From positions 3,035,001 to 3,099,000 of the forward strand of contig NZ_CP060202.1 in NCBI RefSeq assembly GCF_014250515.1: a stretch of DNA of 64,000 nucleotides, written 5' to 3'. Under the pieces are notes generated by a model, which worked only from the letters and a program-made list of their open reading frames with translations, made no database searches and had not been told where the DNA came from. The first letter of the stretch is position 1, and the number at the start of each line of letters is the position of its first letter. A program made the position numbers and the translations under genes. Below, one piece after another: positions 42,809 through 52,155 of the stretch. The DNA is from Hymenobacter sediminicola (lineage in GTDB: Bacteria; Bacteroidota; Bacteroidia; Cytophagales; Hymenobacteraceae).

Positions 42809-45124
42809 ATGCTGAAGAAAAAGAAAATTGGAATGTCTGCTTCTTTGCAGACGTATGTGTCGTTGGCTGTGTTGCTCTTTTTCACCACGTTTTGCGCCAA
42901 TGCTCAGTCGGATGGTGGATTGACCGGCCTGACGGCTAGTGCCCCGGTTCGCCTGGATGGCCAGAGTAATCGTGTGATTGAAAATCTGGTGATTACCAAT
43001 TTCGCATCGGAGCCTGCCATCAAGCTCACAAACTGCTCCAACATGACTATCCGTCGTGTTTCGATGCGTAATGGTCAGAAACTGGGCGTTGATCTGTACA
43101 ACTGCTCGAACATTAAAATCGAGGATTGCTACTTCGAAAACCTGATTGGCGGTGTCTACGCCCAGAACGGTACGGGTGGCCTAGTGGTTAGCCACAACTC
43201 CTTCAAGAACATGAACATGGCGGATGCCCGTGGGCAATTCATTCAGTTCAACAACTGCACCGGCGCCGGCAACATCATCGAGTACAACTACGGTTTGAAC
43301 GTAGCTGGCCAGAGCAACCCGGAGGATGGCATCAATATGTTCATGACCAGCGGTACGCCTAGCAGCCCCCTGCTCATCCGTAACAACTACATCAATGGTG
43401 GTGGCCCCAGCGCTTCGGGTGGCGGCATCTTGGTAGGTGACACGGGTGGCTCGTACTGCACGATTGAAAACAACGTGGTTATCAATCCGGGTCAGTATGG
43501 CATTGCCAACACCGGCGGCACAAACAACAAGATCATCAACAACGTGGTATTTGCTCGTCAGCAGAGCTTCACCAACGTGGGCATCTACCTGTGGGGCGGT
43601 CCGCGCATCGTAGAAAACCCAACGGTAACCGGTAACAAGGTAAACTGGGTAAACAGCGCTGGCCAGCAGAACCCCTTCTGGACGATGAACACCACCAACA
43701 TGGTGGAGAACAACAACAGCTGGGGCGACCAGTCGATTACGGCTAACTATCCGGCTCCGGCTGGCGCTGGTATCCGGGTAAGCGGTGGCGGCACTACTAC
43801 GCCTACCACGCCTACTACCCCCACCACTCCTACTACGCCTACGACCCCAACGGTAACGCCGCCGCTAGCCAGCGGTGCTCTGTACCGCGCCATCAACTTC
43901 AACGGCAGCGCCGCTACGATTGACGGCAACAGCTGGGAAGGCGACAATGCTCCGAACATCACGCACAATGCGCAGCGTTTCGCTGACCAGAACGCGACGC
44001 TTACTCCTGCAACGGATGCTGCCCGGGCAAACATGATTCGCTCTTCGATCTACAGCAACAACCTGCAGCTGACCGTGAGCAGCGTGCCAGCCGGCCAGTA
44101 CAATGTGTATGCTTATGTGTGGGAAGATAACTATGCCGGCACCATCAACCTGAACGTTCAGGGCCAGCGCGTCTCTACCTTCAACACCGGCGCCGCCGGC
44201 AGCTGGCAGCGTATCGGTCCGTTCGCAGCTACGGTAGCTTCCAACGGCCAGCTCCAGATTACGTCTTCGGGCGGCGACCTGAACCTCTCCGGCCTGGAAA
44301 TCCGGGCAACCGGCACGGCTCCAGTAGCTAACGTAGCCCCGCGCATTCAGCTAGCCACTTCTGCCGCAACCCTGACTGCTGGCGGTAGCGTAACCCTGAC
44401 GGCAACTGCTTCGGATGCTGACGGCACTGTAAGCAAAGTAGAGTTCTACCAAGGCTCAACCAAACTGGGCGAAGACACCAGCGCGCCCTACACCTTCACG
44501 TGGAGCAACGTAGCCGCCGGCTCGTATTCCCTGACGGCTAAGGCTACTGACAACGCTACTGCCAGCACTACTTCTGCAGCTGTAAGCCTGTCGGTAACGG
44601 CTCCGGTGCCTACTACGCCTGTTACGGCTTTCTACCGCGCTATCAACCTGGGTGGCGGCAGCACAACGCTCGACGGTAAGACCTGGGAAGCTGGTACTGG
44701 CGCCTCCAACTTCACGGTGGTAAACGGCAACGTGTTTTCGAACAACAATGTGGCCCTGACGCCTGCTACCGATGCTACCCGTGCCAACATGATTCGCTCG
44801 TCGGTGTGGAGCAACAGCCTGAACGTTCGGATGTCGGCAGTACCAAACGGTACGTACGAGGTCTACATGTATGTGTGGGAGGACAACTACCCAGCTACGT
44901 TCAGCCTGTCGCTGAATGGCCAGCGGGTAGTTACGAACCGCAACAGCGGCTCGGCTGGCAGCTGGGCTAAAGTAGGCCCCTTCACTACCAGCGTAGTGAA
45001 CGGTACTATCACCGTTACGTCGACCGGTGGCGACGCCAACCTCTCGGGTCTGGAAATCTACTCGAAGACGACGACTAACTCGGCCGCTTCTACTACTTCG
45101 CCCGCAACTGGTGCAGGCCAATAG
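42809..45124 (+). CDS. Secreted right-handed beta-helix protein with Ig-like and twin malectin-like modules
   Basis: A 771-residue secreted protein. The signal peptide follows a lysine-rich start (MLKKKKIGMSASLQ, then VSLAVLLFFTTFCANAQ). Residues ~40-320 are a right-handed beta-helix with repeating rungs (NCSNMTIRRVSM, NCSNIKIEDCYFENL). A Thr-Pro linker follows (~329-347). A first beta-sandwich module spans ~355-503 (LYRAINFNGSAATIDGNSWEG), an Ig-like bacterial domain ~510-599 (GSVTLTATASDADGTVSKVEFY), and a second copy of the module ~604-752. There is no lipobox and no T9SS sorting domain. Beta-helix proteins in such loci are often lyases, epimerases or deacetylase-like tailoring enzymes; no catalytic residues were identified. 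It has its own promoter region and terminator. Confidence 0.85.
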   Translation: MLKKKKIGMSASLQTYVSLAVLLFFTTFCANAQSDGGLTGLTASAPVRLDGQSNRVIENLVITNFASEPAIKLTNCSNMTIRRVSMRNGQKLGVDLYNCSNIKIEDCYFENLIGGVYAQNGTGGLVVSHNSFKNMNMADARGQFIQFNNCTGAGNIIEYNYGLNVAGQSNPEDGINMFMTSGTPSSPLLIRNNYINGGGPSASGGGILVGDTGGSYCTIENNVVINPGQYGIANTGGTNNKIINNVVFARQQSFTNVGIYLWGGPRIVENPTVTGNKVNWVNSAGQQNPFWTMNTTNMVENNNSWGDQSITANYPAPAGAGIRVSGGGTTTPTTPTTPTTPTTPTTPTVTPPLASGALYRAINFNGSAATIDGNSWEGDNAPNITHNAQRFADQNATLTPATDAARANMIRSSIYSNNLQLTVSSVPAGQYNVYAYVWEDNYAGTINLNVQGQRVSTFNTGAAGSWQRIGPFAATVASNGQLQITSSGGDLNLSGLEIRATGTAPVANVAPRIQLATSAATLTAGGSVTLTATASDADGTVSKVEFYQGSTKLGEDTSAPYTFTWSNVAAGSYSLTAKATDNATASTTSAAVSLSVTAPVPTTPVTAFYRAINLGGGSTTLDGKTWEAGTGASNFTVVNGNVFSNNNVALTPATDATRANMIRSSVWSNSLNVRMSAVPNGTYEVYMYVWEDNYPATFSLSLNGQRVVTNRNSGSAGSWAKVGPFTTSVVNGTITVTSTGGDANLSGLEIYSKTTTNSAASTTSPATGAGQ
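43793..43858 (+). repeat. Coding microsatellite for a (T-P-T) linker
   Basis: A run of near-identical 9-base units (variants of CCTACTACG/CCCACCACT) encodes six or so TPT repeats. It links the beta-helix to the first beta-sandwich module. Codon choice varies between units, so the protein sequence rather than the DNA appears conserved. Confidence 0.75.
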
Positions 45125-45143
45125 TCTCTGACGGATTCATTCT

Positions 45144-45175
45144 AAAAAAGCCCGGCCGCTTGGCCGGGCTTTTTT
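45144..45175. terminator. Strong bidirectional rho-independent terminator
   Basis: GCCCGGCC/GGCCGGGC stem with a 4-base loop, flanked by six A on the left and seven T on the right, so it can terminate transcription on both strands. It lies between the beta-helix gene (+) and a GT4 gene (-), the point where the two arms of the polysaccharide locus meet. Confidence 0.93.
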
Positions 45176-45221
45176 TGTGTAGGTACTACTTCCCGGTATC
45201 TGCTGGCACGTCCGGCCTCCG

Positions 45222-46424
45222 CTAGCCCAGGTACTGCTGCACCATATTGGCCAGCGACTTTTTGGCGGAGAATTTTTTGCGGTAGAAAGCATAGGCTTTG
45301 TCTTTCCAGCCAGCAATGCGGCCATCCGCTTTCATAGCGTGCATTTCTATCAGAGCTTCATCAAAGCGCTCCGTCTCCGGATTTATCCAGAAGCCGTAGT
45401 TCTCAGCCGGATTGTCAGGCCGAAAATCGTTCATGCCCCAGCCCTGATAGAGTATAACAGGCACCTTACAGGCAATGGCCTGCAGAATCACATTGCCCAG
45501 CCCCTCCCAATGCGAGGAAAAAATGAAGGCATCGGACGCCCAGAATACTTTGGGCAGGTAGTCGATGTAGTCGAGGAAAATGACGTGCTGCTCTATGCCC
45601 AGCCGCTTCACGTATTCGCGCTCCTGCGGCAGGTTTTCGCCAGTGCCCCGGTGCAGAAAAACCAGGTTAGGCAGCCGGTCTTTCACTCTCGCTACCGCCT
45701 CAAATATTTCGTTGTGGCACTTCTTGTCGTTGCAGGTGCCCACGGTCAGCACAACAAAGGCATCGGGTGCAATACCGATTTCCTGCCGGGCAGCTGCCAT
45801 CTGCTCGGGCGTGGGCGGCCGGAACTCGTTTTCGTCAATCCAGTTGTATACAATCGTAGTGCTGTTGTGGAAATGCTCCCGTTCCACCGTCTGCACCGAC
45901 TCGCCGATGCTGACGTGGCGCACCCCCAGCTGCGTGGCCAGCCAGCGGTGAAACGTGCGCTTCATCCGCAGATACGGCGGATACTGAAAGTAAACATCGT
46001 GGTGGGTATGCACAATGCGGGCCTTAGGAAAGGCCAGCCGGATAGCGAGACAATGCCAAATAAACAACCCTTCTAGGTGCAGATGCACCACATCGGCGGG
46101 GTGCTTACGCAGGTACCGATATAGCTCGATGAACGAGCCCAGATTTCGGCGAGCCGGAAGATGCTCTACCGGGTAGCCAGCCTTGGCTAAGGTCGGGGCG
46201 TAAGGACCAAATTCGGGCCCTCGGGCTACAATAGAGCCATACAGCCCCTGCGATTCGAAGTACTCTTTGGCATCATATACCATCACTTCAGCACCTGAAT
46301 AGCGTAGTTCCCACAACAGATGCAGCAGGCGCCGACGAGTTGGCTGGAGCTGCGTGGTAGCGGGTGGTACCAGCATTTCGGGTCTGGCTACTAGTTGGTC
46401 CGAAGGATAGATTAAGGTTTCCAT
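45222..46424 (-). CDS. GT4-family glycosyltransferase
   Basis: A 400-residue GT-B enzyme. N-terminal half: RRLLHLLWELRYSGAEVMVYD and PADVVHLHLEGLFIWHCLA. C-terminal half: VVLTVGTCNDKKCHNEIFEAV, VIFLDYIDYLPKVFWASDAFIFSSHWEGLGNVIL split by the GT4 donor motif SSHWEGLGNVILQAIACKVPVI. It is the last gene of the minus-strand arm, separated from the next GT4 gene by 280 AT-rich bases, so it may have its own promoter. The donor sugar is unknown. Confidence 0.92.
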   Translation of the reverse strand: METLIYPSDQLVARPEMLVPPATTQLQPTRRRLLHLLWELRYSGAEVMVYDAKEYFESQGLYGSIVARGPEFGPYAPTLAKAGYPVEHLPARRNLGSFIELYRYLRKHPADVVHLHLEGLFIWHCLAIRLAFPKARIVHTHHDVYFQYPPYLRMKRTFHRWLATQLGVRHVSIGESVQTVEREHFHNSTTIVYNWIDENEFRPPTPEQMAAARQEIGIAPDAFVVLTVGTCNDKKCHNEIFEAVARVKDRLPNLVFLHRGTGENLPQEREYVKRLGIEQHVIFLDYIDYLPKVFWASDAFIFSSHWEGLGNVILQAIACKVPVILYQGWGMNDFRPDNPAENYGFWINPETERFDEALIEMHAMKADGRIAGWKDKAYAFYRKKFSAKKSLANMVQQYLG

Positions 46425-46704
46425 AGGGCAATGCCTTGAAGAAAAATGTGAGTCTGAGAGGTGATGATATCAGCTACAAGCTGAAGATCTAACAGGAGCA
46501 GCTTTGAATTAAACTTACGAATTTCACGGTATATATTAAAAGATTAATCATATTTTTTCTTATTTAATTTTAATAATATCAACCATATATCAAAGCCTTA
46601 TGGCCTTTTCATAACAAGGATTACCTAATGCTTCTCAACCTAGCACTCAGCTGCTATCGGCTTTAGCTGAAAGCAGATAGTAATTGAGTGGGGCCAGTGG
46701 AACA

Positions 46705-47964
46705 TCAGCGTAGTAGTGGCATTTCTACAGACGCATTGTAATGCGGCTCCGGACTGGGTGTTGTGTCTTGCACTGGTTTACCACTAGCTTCTGCTACTGC
46801 CTCCTGGTAGATGCTCAACAGACGGCTGTAGTTGCTGGCCGGAGTATACAACGCCTCATAGCTGGCCCGGCCACCTTCACCAAGTCGGCCAGCTAATTCT
46901 TCATCTGCAAGAAGATAGTGGGCGGCTTGGGCAAGACCCTCGGCATCTCCGGGCTCAAACAGCAGACCATTGGTACCCGGCCTGACCATTTCGCCGGGTC
47001 CGCCCCGACGGGCCGCCAGTACCGGCGTACCCGTGGCAAATGCTTCCAGCACTACCATTGGCATGCCCTCTACGCACTCCGATGGCATCACCAAAGCCCG
47101 GCAGTTGCGCATAGCCTTCGCCACTCCGGCCGCATCGACAGGGCCAACGTAGCGGACCGAGGGAGTAGCCGCTGCACAGGCCTCTACTTCGGTACGCAAT
47201 GGCCCATCACCGACTATTACCAGCGGCAGCGCATGCGTGGCAGCGGCAGCCAGCAAGGTGTGCAGCCCCTTTTCAGGAGAAAGCCGCCCCACAAACAGCA
47301 AGTGGTTCGCCCGCTCAGTATCAGGAACAGGTGGCCCCGGATCAGCCAAGAAGTTGGGTTTATAGACCAGTTGCTCGGGCCGTAGCTGTAGAGACGAATC
47401 GAGGTAACGCTGCCGGGCAAAGTGAGTGAGCGTAATGTAGCGGCTCACGCCCCAGCGCCAGGTGCCTAGTAGCTTGTGCAGGCCCGTAATAGCGGCCACA
47501 GTGGCTGTTTGTAGCGCTGAGTTGCGGTAAAGGCGGCGGCGGACTGCATCCCAGGGAAACAGCCTGTGTACACTGGCCTCATACAGTTTGCCATCGGTGT
47601 AGAGCAGTGCTCCGGGGCAGATGAGCCGGTAGTTGTGCAGGGTTATCACGACGGGCACTCCGGCAGCGTGGGCCACCCAAAGCAACGCCGGCGAGCCAAC
47701 CGGAAACAGGTTATGAATATGAATCACATCGGGCCGAAAACTGGCAATAGCCTTGCGGAGGCGCTGAGCGCTACCGGGGTTGTAGAAGCCTTGCAAGCCA
47801 GCCCGCAGCTTGCCCAATGCCCCGGCTTCTATTTCAGCGTTGTGAAATTCCAGTGTCTCGACAGCATGGCCGTAGGCTCGCAGCAAATCACGCTCTGCCC
47901 GAAACACGGCATCCTCGCCACCGGGCTGCTGGTAGAAGTTGTGGATGAACAGGATGCGTAACAT
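46705..47964 (-). CDS. GT4-family glycosyltransferase
   Basis: A 419-residue GT-B enzyme. It begins LRILFIHNFYQQPGGEDAVF, a loop seen in capsular GT4 enzymes, followed by RPDVIHIHNLFPVGSPALLW and HNYRLICPGALLY. The C-terminal donor site is MPSECVEGMPMVVLEAFATGTPVLA with the EX7E motif, preceded by LLFVGRLSPEKGLHTLLAAA. It lies 64 bases after the aminotransferase gene and is likely co-transcribed with the sugar-modifying cassette. It may therefore transfer the modified sugar made there. Confidence 0.93.
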   Translation of the reverse strand: MLRILFIHNFYQQPGGEDAVFRAERDLLRAYGHAVETLEFHNAEIEAGALGKLRAGLQGFYNPGSAQRLRKAIASFRPDVIHIHNLFPVGSPALLWVAHAAGVPVVITLHNYRLICPGALLYTDGKLYEASVHRLFPWDAVRRRLYRNSALQTATVAAITGLHKLLGTWRWGVSRYITLTHFARQRYLDSSLQLRPEQLVYKPNFLADPGPPVPDTERANHLLFVGRLSPEKGLHTLLAAAATHALPLVIVGDGPLRTEVEACAAATPSVRYVGPVDAAGVAKAMRNCRALVMPSECVEGMPMVVLEAFATGTPVLAARRGGPGEMVRPGTNGLLFEPGDAEGLAQAAHYLLADEELAGRLGEGGRASYEALYTPASNYSRLLSIYQEAVAEASGKPVQDTTPSPEPHYNASVEMPLLR

Positions 47965-48028
47965 AGTAGCCAGGTTTTCAGAACAGGATGTGGCGCTTCA
48001 CTTCTTCGCCGTTGCCGGGCCAGCCGGG

Positions 48029-49396
48029 CTAGTTCCGGGGTCGATACACCGACTTTACCGGCTCCCCGACGAGGTAGTGCTCCACACCGTCTTCGAGGGC
48101 CCGGCGATACACACCTAGCACCTCGTATAGACGCTCTAGCACACTGCTGATAATAGCCGGCGTGTGCGAGTAATTGACGATAAGCGAAGGCATAAACAAG
48201 CCGCGCCGCAGGGTTTCCTGCAGGAAAAGCGTGCGGAGCGCCGCAGAGTGTTGCCCCTGAGTGTCGCGGGTGGTGTAGGTGAGGCAGCAGGGCTGGCCGA
48301 GTGCCTGGATTTGTTCGGCTACACCTTGCTCCTGCGCCGCCTGCCGAAGGCCATCTGCCAACTGCCGGCCTGCTTTCCAGAGCTGTTCGACAACGGGTTG
48401 CGTGTGGTATTCGCGCATCACGGCACGGGCAGCAGCCAGTGCGTGCGTTTCGGCCCCATACGTAGTTGAAAGCAGAAAAACCCGGTCATGCGAATGGTGC
48501 AGCCCACCCCGTTCCATCAGCTCCCGACGACCAGAGAGAGCCGCCAGGCTGAATCCGTTGGCGAGGGCCTTCCCCCAGGTGCTCAGGTCAGGGCGCACGC
48601 CATAGCGGGCCTGGGCGCCCTGGTTGTGCCAGCGAAACCCGGTGATGATTTCATCGAAGATCAGGACGGCTCCTTCCTGGTCGCAGAGGCGGCGCAGCCC
48701 GGCCAGGAAACCGGGTGCTGGGGCTACTTCTTTCTCTACTTCCAGCAACAGGCAAGCTACTTGGCCAGGGTAGGCCGAAAACAGCGCCTCCGCACTAGCC
48801 AGGTCATTGTAGCGGAAGCTGACGGTAAGAGAGCTGATGGCGGGCGGAATGCCAGCTGCTAGTGGCGTGGTCCCAATAAACCAGTCGTCGACGGAGAAAA
48901 ACGGGTGGTCTTGGCAAATGCCCACCAGATTGCGGCCCGTGTAGGCGCGGGCCAGCTTCACGGCAGCGCTGGTCGCATCGGAGCCATTTTTGGCAAACTT
49001 CACCATCTCCCCGGCCTGCACAAAGTCCAGAAACTCCTCGGCCGTCTCTAATTCCAGCACGGCCGGCCGGCCAAAATTAACGCCCAGGTCCAACTGCTGC
49101 CGGGCAGCCGCTACCACGGGGCCGTAGGCGTGCCCCAGCGTCACGGAGCGCAGCCCAGCCCCAAATTCGATGAACTCATTGCCATCTACATCCCAGACCC
49201 GGCAGCCCTCGCCCCGCACAATGTATGGTGCCATGTGCTCCGGAAACTGGTCGTCGCCTTTGGCATAGGTATGGGCGCCCCCCGGAATGGCCGCGTGAAA
49301 CCGGGCACTTAGTGCATTCGAGCCCGCGAAAACAGGTTCAGAGACTGGTTTCTTAGCCAGAGAAGGAAGTGAAGCCGGAAGCGTGGCAGTTTCCAT
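48029..49396 (-). CDS. HemL-like class III aminotransferase of the sugar cassette
   Basis: A 455-residue PLP enzyme similar to glutamate-1-semialdehyde aminomutase: the opening SARFHAAIPGGAHTYAKGDDQFPE, the FGAGLRSVTLGHAY block, Asp in VLIFDEIITGFRW, and the PLP lysine in LSTWGKALANGFSLAAL. A role in haem synthesis is unlikely because the gene sits in a nucleotide-sugar cassette and the N- and C-termini diverge from HemL. Relatives of this type recur in O-antigen loci, where they are presumed to aminate a keto-sugar or a similar carbonyl compound. Last enzyme gene of the cassette before the GT4 gene. Confidence 0.88.
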   Translation of the reverse strand: METATLPASLPSLAKKPVSEPVFAGSNALSARFHAAIPGGAHTYAKGDDQFPEHMAPYIVRGEGCRVWDVDGNEFIEFGAGLRSVTLGHAYGPVVAAARQQLDLGVNFGRPAVLELETAEEFLDFVQAGEMVKFAKNGSDATSAAVKLARAYTGRNLVGICQDHPFFSVDDWFIGTTPLAAGIPPAISSLTVSFRYNDLASAEALFSAYPGQVACLLLEVEKEVAPAPGFLAGLRRLCDQEGAVLIFDEIITGFRWHNQGAQARYGVRPDLSTWGKALANGFSLAALSGRRELMERGGLHHSHDRVFLLSTTYGAETHALAAARAVMREYHTQPVVEQLWKAGRQLADGLRQAAQEQGVAEQIQALGQPCCLTYTTRDTQGQHSAALRTLFLQETLRRGLFMPSLIVNYSHTPAIISSVLERLYEVLGVYRRALEDGVEHYLVGEPVKSVYRPRN

Positions 49397-49426
49397 GATA
49401 CGGAGCGCAATAGTGTTGAGAAAGGC

Positions 49427-50761
49427 CTAAACAGGGGCCAGTAAATCGGTAGCGGCCAGGGCCTCGGCGGCCCGATGCAGCAGCTCAAACGGCAGGTTGG
49501 CCTGCTCAGCCACCGCTACCAGGCTATGGTCGCCGTCGGACAGGCTCAGCACCCAGAGCAAAGCCATCTGCCACTCCTGTCCTTCCAGGCCTCCACCGAT
49601 ACCTTTGTACAGGCCGCGCCGGCCCAGCTGCGGCTCGCCATACGGCCGCAGGTTGCGGTACACTTGGTCGTGTTCGAAAATACCGCATATGCGCAGCAAC
49701 AGCGCCCGCGCTTCGCTAAGCTGCTTGGGCTGGACAAAGTGCAGGTTGTCGGCAGAGGTATGATACTCCGGAAACTCGCCAAATGGCGTGCGCGACAAAC
49801 ATCCTACTGGCAGATTGAACCCGGGCGAGCAGTATTGGCGCTCATCGTAGCCATAGGGCAGCCAGGGCCTTGTATTGTGCGCCACGGCAGTATCGCGCAA
49901 GGCCAGGGCTACGACCCGGTCTACGGCGGCACCACCGCGGCGGCTTTGTTTATAGGTAAACGGCCCTGGGCCACCTAGCAGGGTAAGCACCAAGCCGTGC
50001 CGGATACGGGCTGTGGCCTCCGGATTGCGGGAAAGCCAGACAATGCTTCCGATAGTGCCGGGGCCAAACACGAAGCGGTACGTGTAGCGGCGCACAGGCT
50101 GGGCGGCCAGGGCCTGGGCCAGCGCCACGGCCACTACCAGCCCCGAAAGGTTGTCGTTGGCTAGTGAAGGGTGGCAGCAATGGCAGGAAAATAGCACCTC
50201 GTCCGCAGGGTTTTCGCCTGCTTCAGTAGCTGGCAACTCCAGTTCGCCGTAGGTCAGGAAGCCCTGCTCATCGATGGTGCTATCGATACAGACCTCGTAA
50301 TATGCATCCTGCAGTGCCAGCCGGTGCTGGTGGCTGAGGCAAAAACCCCAGGTGGGCTGATAGTAGCTGGTGCGGTAGGGAAGCAGATCTGGCTGCTCGG
50401 GCAATGAAAACAGGTGCTCATCCAGTTCCTGCCGCGAAAACCACCCCCGCACGGGTGTGCTGTACCCTACCACGTGCAGATTGTGCTGCCGGAAGTCGAT
50501 GACCCGTTCTCCGGCCGCATTTTTCACCCAGGCATCCCGAATGTTCCACTCCGCAGGCACCTGCCAGTCGAGGGCTGGTGTGCCACTGGGCACCTCGTGT
50601 AGCTGCAGAGCGGGCAGATATTCCTGCACGATGGCCAACGTCTGGCGGACTCCGTTGCCGGTGATGCTCCGGCAGATAGGAAACAGCCGGGCCAACAGGG
50701 CATGCATATCTGTTCCTGCCTCAAGGATAGCCGGCGGTAGTACTGGGCTGGTCGTTTCCAT
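49427..50761 (-). CDS. DUF4910/DUF2172 aminopeptidase-fold protein
   Basis: A 444-residue protein of the DUF4910 family with an M28-like zinc-peptidase fold. Landmarks: LFPICRSITGNGVRQTL at the start, WNIRDAWV, and the metal site CHCCHPSLANDNLSGLVVAV with His and Asp ligands. A C-terminal winged-helix-like piece follows (LLWVLSLSDGDHSLVAVAEQANLP). Members are commonly encoded in polysaccharide loci, but their substrate is unknown to me; an amide- or peptide-hydrolysing step on a sugar substituent is possible. The ATG at 50761 is preferred to the TTG one codon upstream. It lies 8 bases after the methyltransferase stop. Confidence 0.88.
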   Translation of the reverse strand: METTSPVLPPAILEAGTDMHALLARLFPICRSITGNGVRQTLAIVQEYLPALQLHEVPSGTPALDWQVPAEWNIRDAWVKNAAGERVIDFRQHNLHVVGYSTPVRGWFSRQELDEHLFSLPEQPDLLPYRTSYYQPTWGFCLSHQHRLALQDAYYEVCIDSTIDEQGFLTYGELELPATEAGENPADEVLFSCHCCHPSLANDNLSGLVVAVALAQALAAQPVRRYTYRFVFGPGTIGSIVWLSRNPEATARIRHGLVLTLLGGPGPFTYKQSRRGGAAVDRVVALALRDTAVAHNTRPWLPYGYDERQYCSPGFNLPVGCLSRTPFGEFPEYHTSADNLHFVQPKQLSEARALLLRICGIFEHDQVYRNLRPYGEPQLGRRGLYKGIGGGLEGQEWQMALLWVLSLSDGDHSLVAVAEQANLPFELLHRAAEALAATDLLAPV

Positions 50762-50769
50762 CAAGAAGG

Positions 50770-52119
50770 CTACTCAAACACCTGTACCTCCGGAATGGGC
50801 ACCACAAACCGGCCGCCCCACTCTCGGATACCGGCCATCTGGTCCATTATTTCCTCACGCAGGTTCCAGGGCAGAATCAGTACATAATCGGGCTGGGTAT
50901 CCCAAATCCGGTCTGGATGGCAGATAGGAATACGGGTACCGGGCAGAAAATTGCCTTGCTTGTGCGGGCTCACATCCACTGTGTAATCCAGAAAGTCGGT
51001 GCGGATGCCGCAGTAATTAAGCAGGGTGTTTCCCTTACCGGGAGCACCATAGCCTACTACCGTTTTGCCGGCCCGTTTTGCCTCAATCAGAAACTCCAGC
51101 AGCTTCCGCTTCGTCTCTTTGGCTTTTTCCTCGAAGTCGGCGTAATACGTCAGGTCGGTGACGCCGGCAGCCAGTTCCCGGTTCCGGAGCTCCGCTACCC
51201 GCTCACTCAGGGGCCATTCTGTGCAGCCGGTGTGCCGGGCGTAGATGCGTAGCGAACCACCATGCGTAGGTAGCTCCTCTACATCAAACAGCGTAAGGCC
51301 ATGATGCGCGAAGATGCGCTCTACCGTGTAAAACGACAGGTAGCTGAAGTGCTCATGGTAGACAGTATCGAACTGGTTGCCCTCCATGAGCCGCAGCAGA
51401 TGCGGAAACTCCATGGTGATAACGCCGTTGGGCTTGAGCAGCAGTTGCATACCAGCCACAAAATCATTGATATCGGGAACGTGGGCCAGCACATTGTTGC
51501 CGAGAAGCAGGTCGGCCTGGCCACTGGTGGCAGCTATATACTGCGCTGTTTCACGCCCGAAGAAGCGTCCCAGCGTATTGATGCCTTTGCTGCGGGCTAC
51601 TTCGGCTACATTCAGTGCCGGCTCCACTCCCAGCACCGGAATATCCTTGGCCACGAAATATTGCAGTAGGTAGCCGTCGTTAGAAGCCACTTCTACCACC
51701 AGGCTTTGGGCGTTCAGGCCGAAACGCGTGGCAGCCATATCGGTGTAGCGGCTGGCGTGCCGGAGCCAGGAGGCCGAATACGAGGAGAAGTAGGCGTAAT
51801 CGTTCTGGAATATCTCCTCGGATGTTACAAACTCATCAAGCTGCACCAAAAAGCACTCCCGGCATACCCGTGCATGCAGTGGATAAAACGGCTCGGCGCA
51901 GTTGAACTCGTGCGGCCGCACATGGTTTTGGCATAGCGGCGACGTTCCCAGATCAACGAACGTCACATCAAGAGGAGCGCCGCAGAACCGGCAGGGACTA
52001 GCCGGAGGTTCAATTGGCTTGGACCGTAGTGCAGGTTGCTTTGTAGTAAGCTCTGCTGGTGCTACAACAGGCAATGCCACGGCAGAGTAGGTGGGCAGAG
52101 AAGACATAAGCTTGTCCAT
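50770..52119 (-). CDS. SAM-dependent sugar C-methyltransferase (TylC3/NovU-like)
   Basis: A 449-residue methyltransferase. The N-terminal zinc-binding part has CRFCGAPLDVTFVDLG and CRECFLVQLDEF. The SAM-binding domain has LVVEVASNDGYLLQYF. The C-terminal part has VVGYGAPGKGNTLLNYCGI, the hallmark of deoxysugar C-methyltransferases. Such enzymes add a methyl to C3 of a 4-keto or 3-keto nucleotide sugar. With the CDP-sugar genes around it, a branched C-methyl sugar is a reasonable product. About 35 extra N-terminal residues precede the zinc motif; the later ATG at 52107 is an alternative start. Confidence 0.92.
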   Translation of the reverse strand: MDKLMSSLPTYSAVALPVVAPAELTTKQPALRSKPIEPPASPCRFCGAPLDVTFVDLGTSPLCQNHVRPHEFNCAEPFYPLHARVCRECFLVQLDEFVTSEEIFQNDYAYFSSYSASWLRHASRYTDMAATRFGLNAQSLVVEVASNDGYLLQYFVAKDIPVLGVEPALNVAEVARSKGINTLGRFFGRETAQYIAATSGQADLLLGNNVLAHVPDINDFVAGMQLLLKPNGVITMEFPHLLRLMEGNQFDTVYHEHFSYLSFYTVERIFAHHGLTLFDVEELPTHGGSLRIYARHTGCTEWPLSERVAELRNRELAAGVTDLTYYADFEEKAKETKRKLLEFLIEAKRAGKTVVGYGAPGKGNTLLNYCGIRTDFLDYTVDVSPHKQGNFLPGTRIPICHPDRIWDTQPDYVLILPWNLREEIMDQMAGIREWGGRFVVPIPEVQVFE

Positions 52120-52155
52120 TGGGGAAGGTAGATCAGTAGTGGCAAGAACGGCGGC

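Noticed and set aside
43793..43858. Short tandem units considered as a CRISPR-like array
   Set aside because: Units are 9 bases, without spacers, and encode the in-frame TPT linker of the beta-helix protein.
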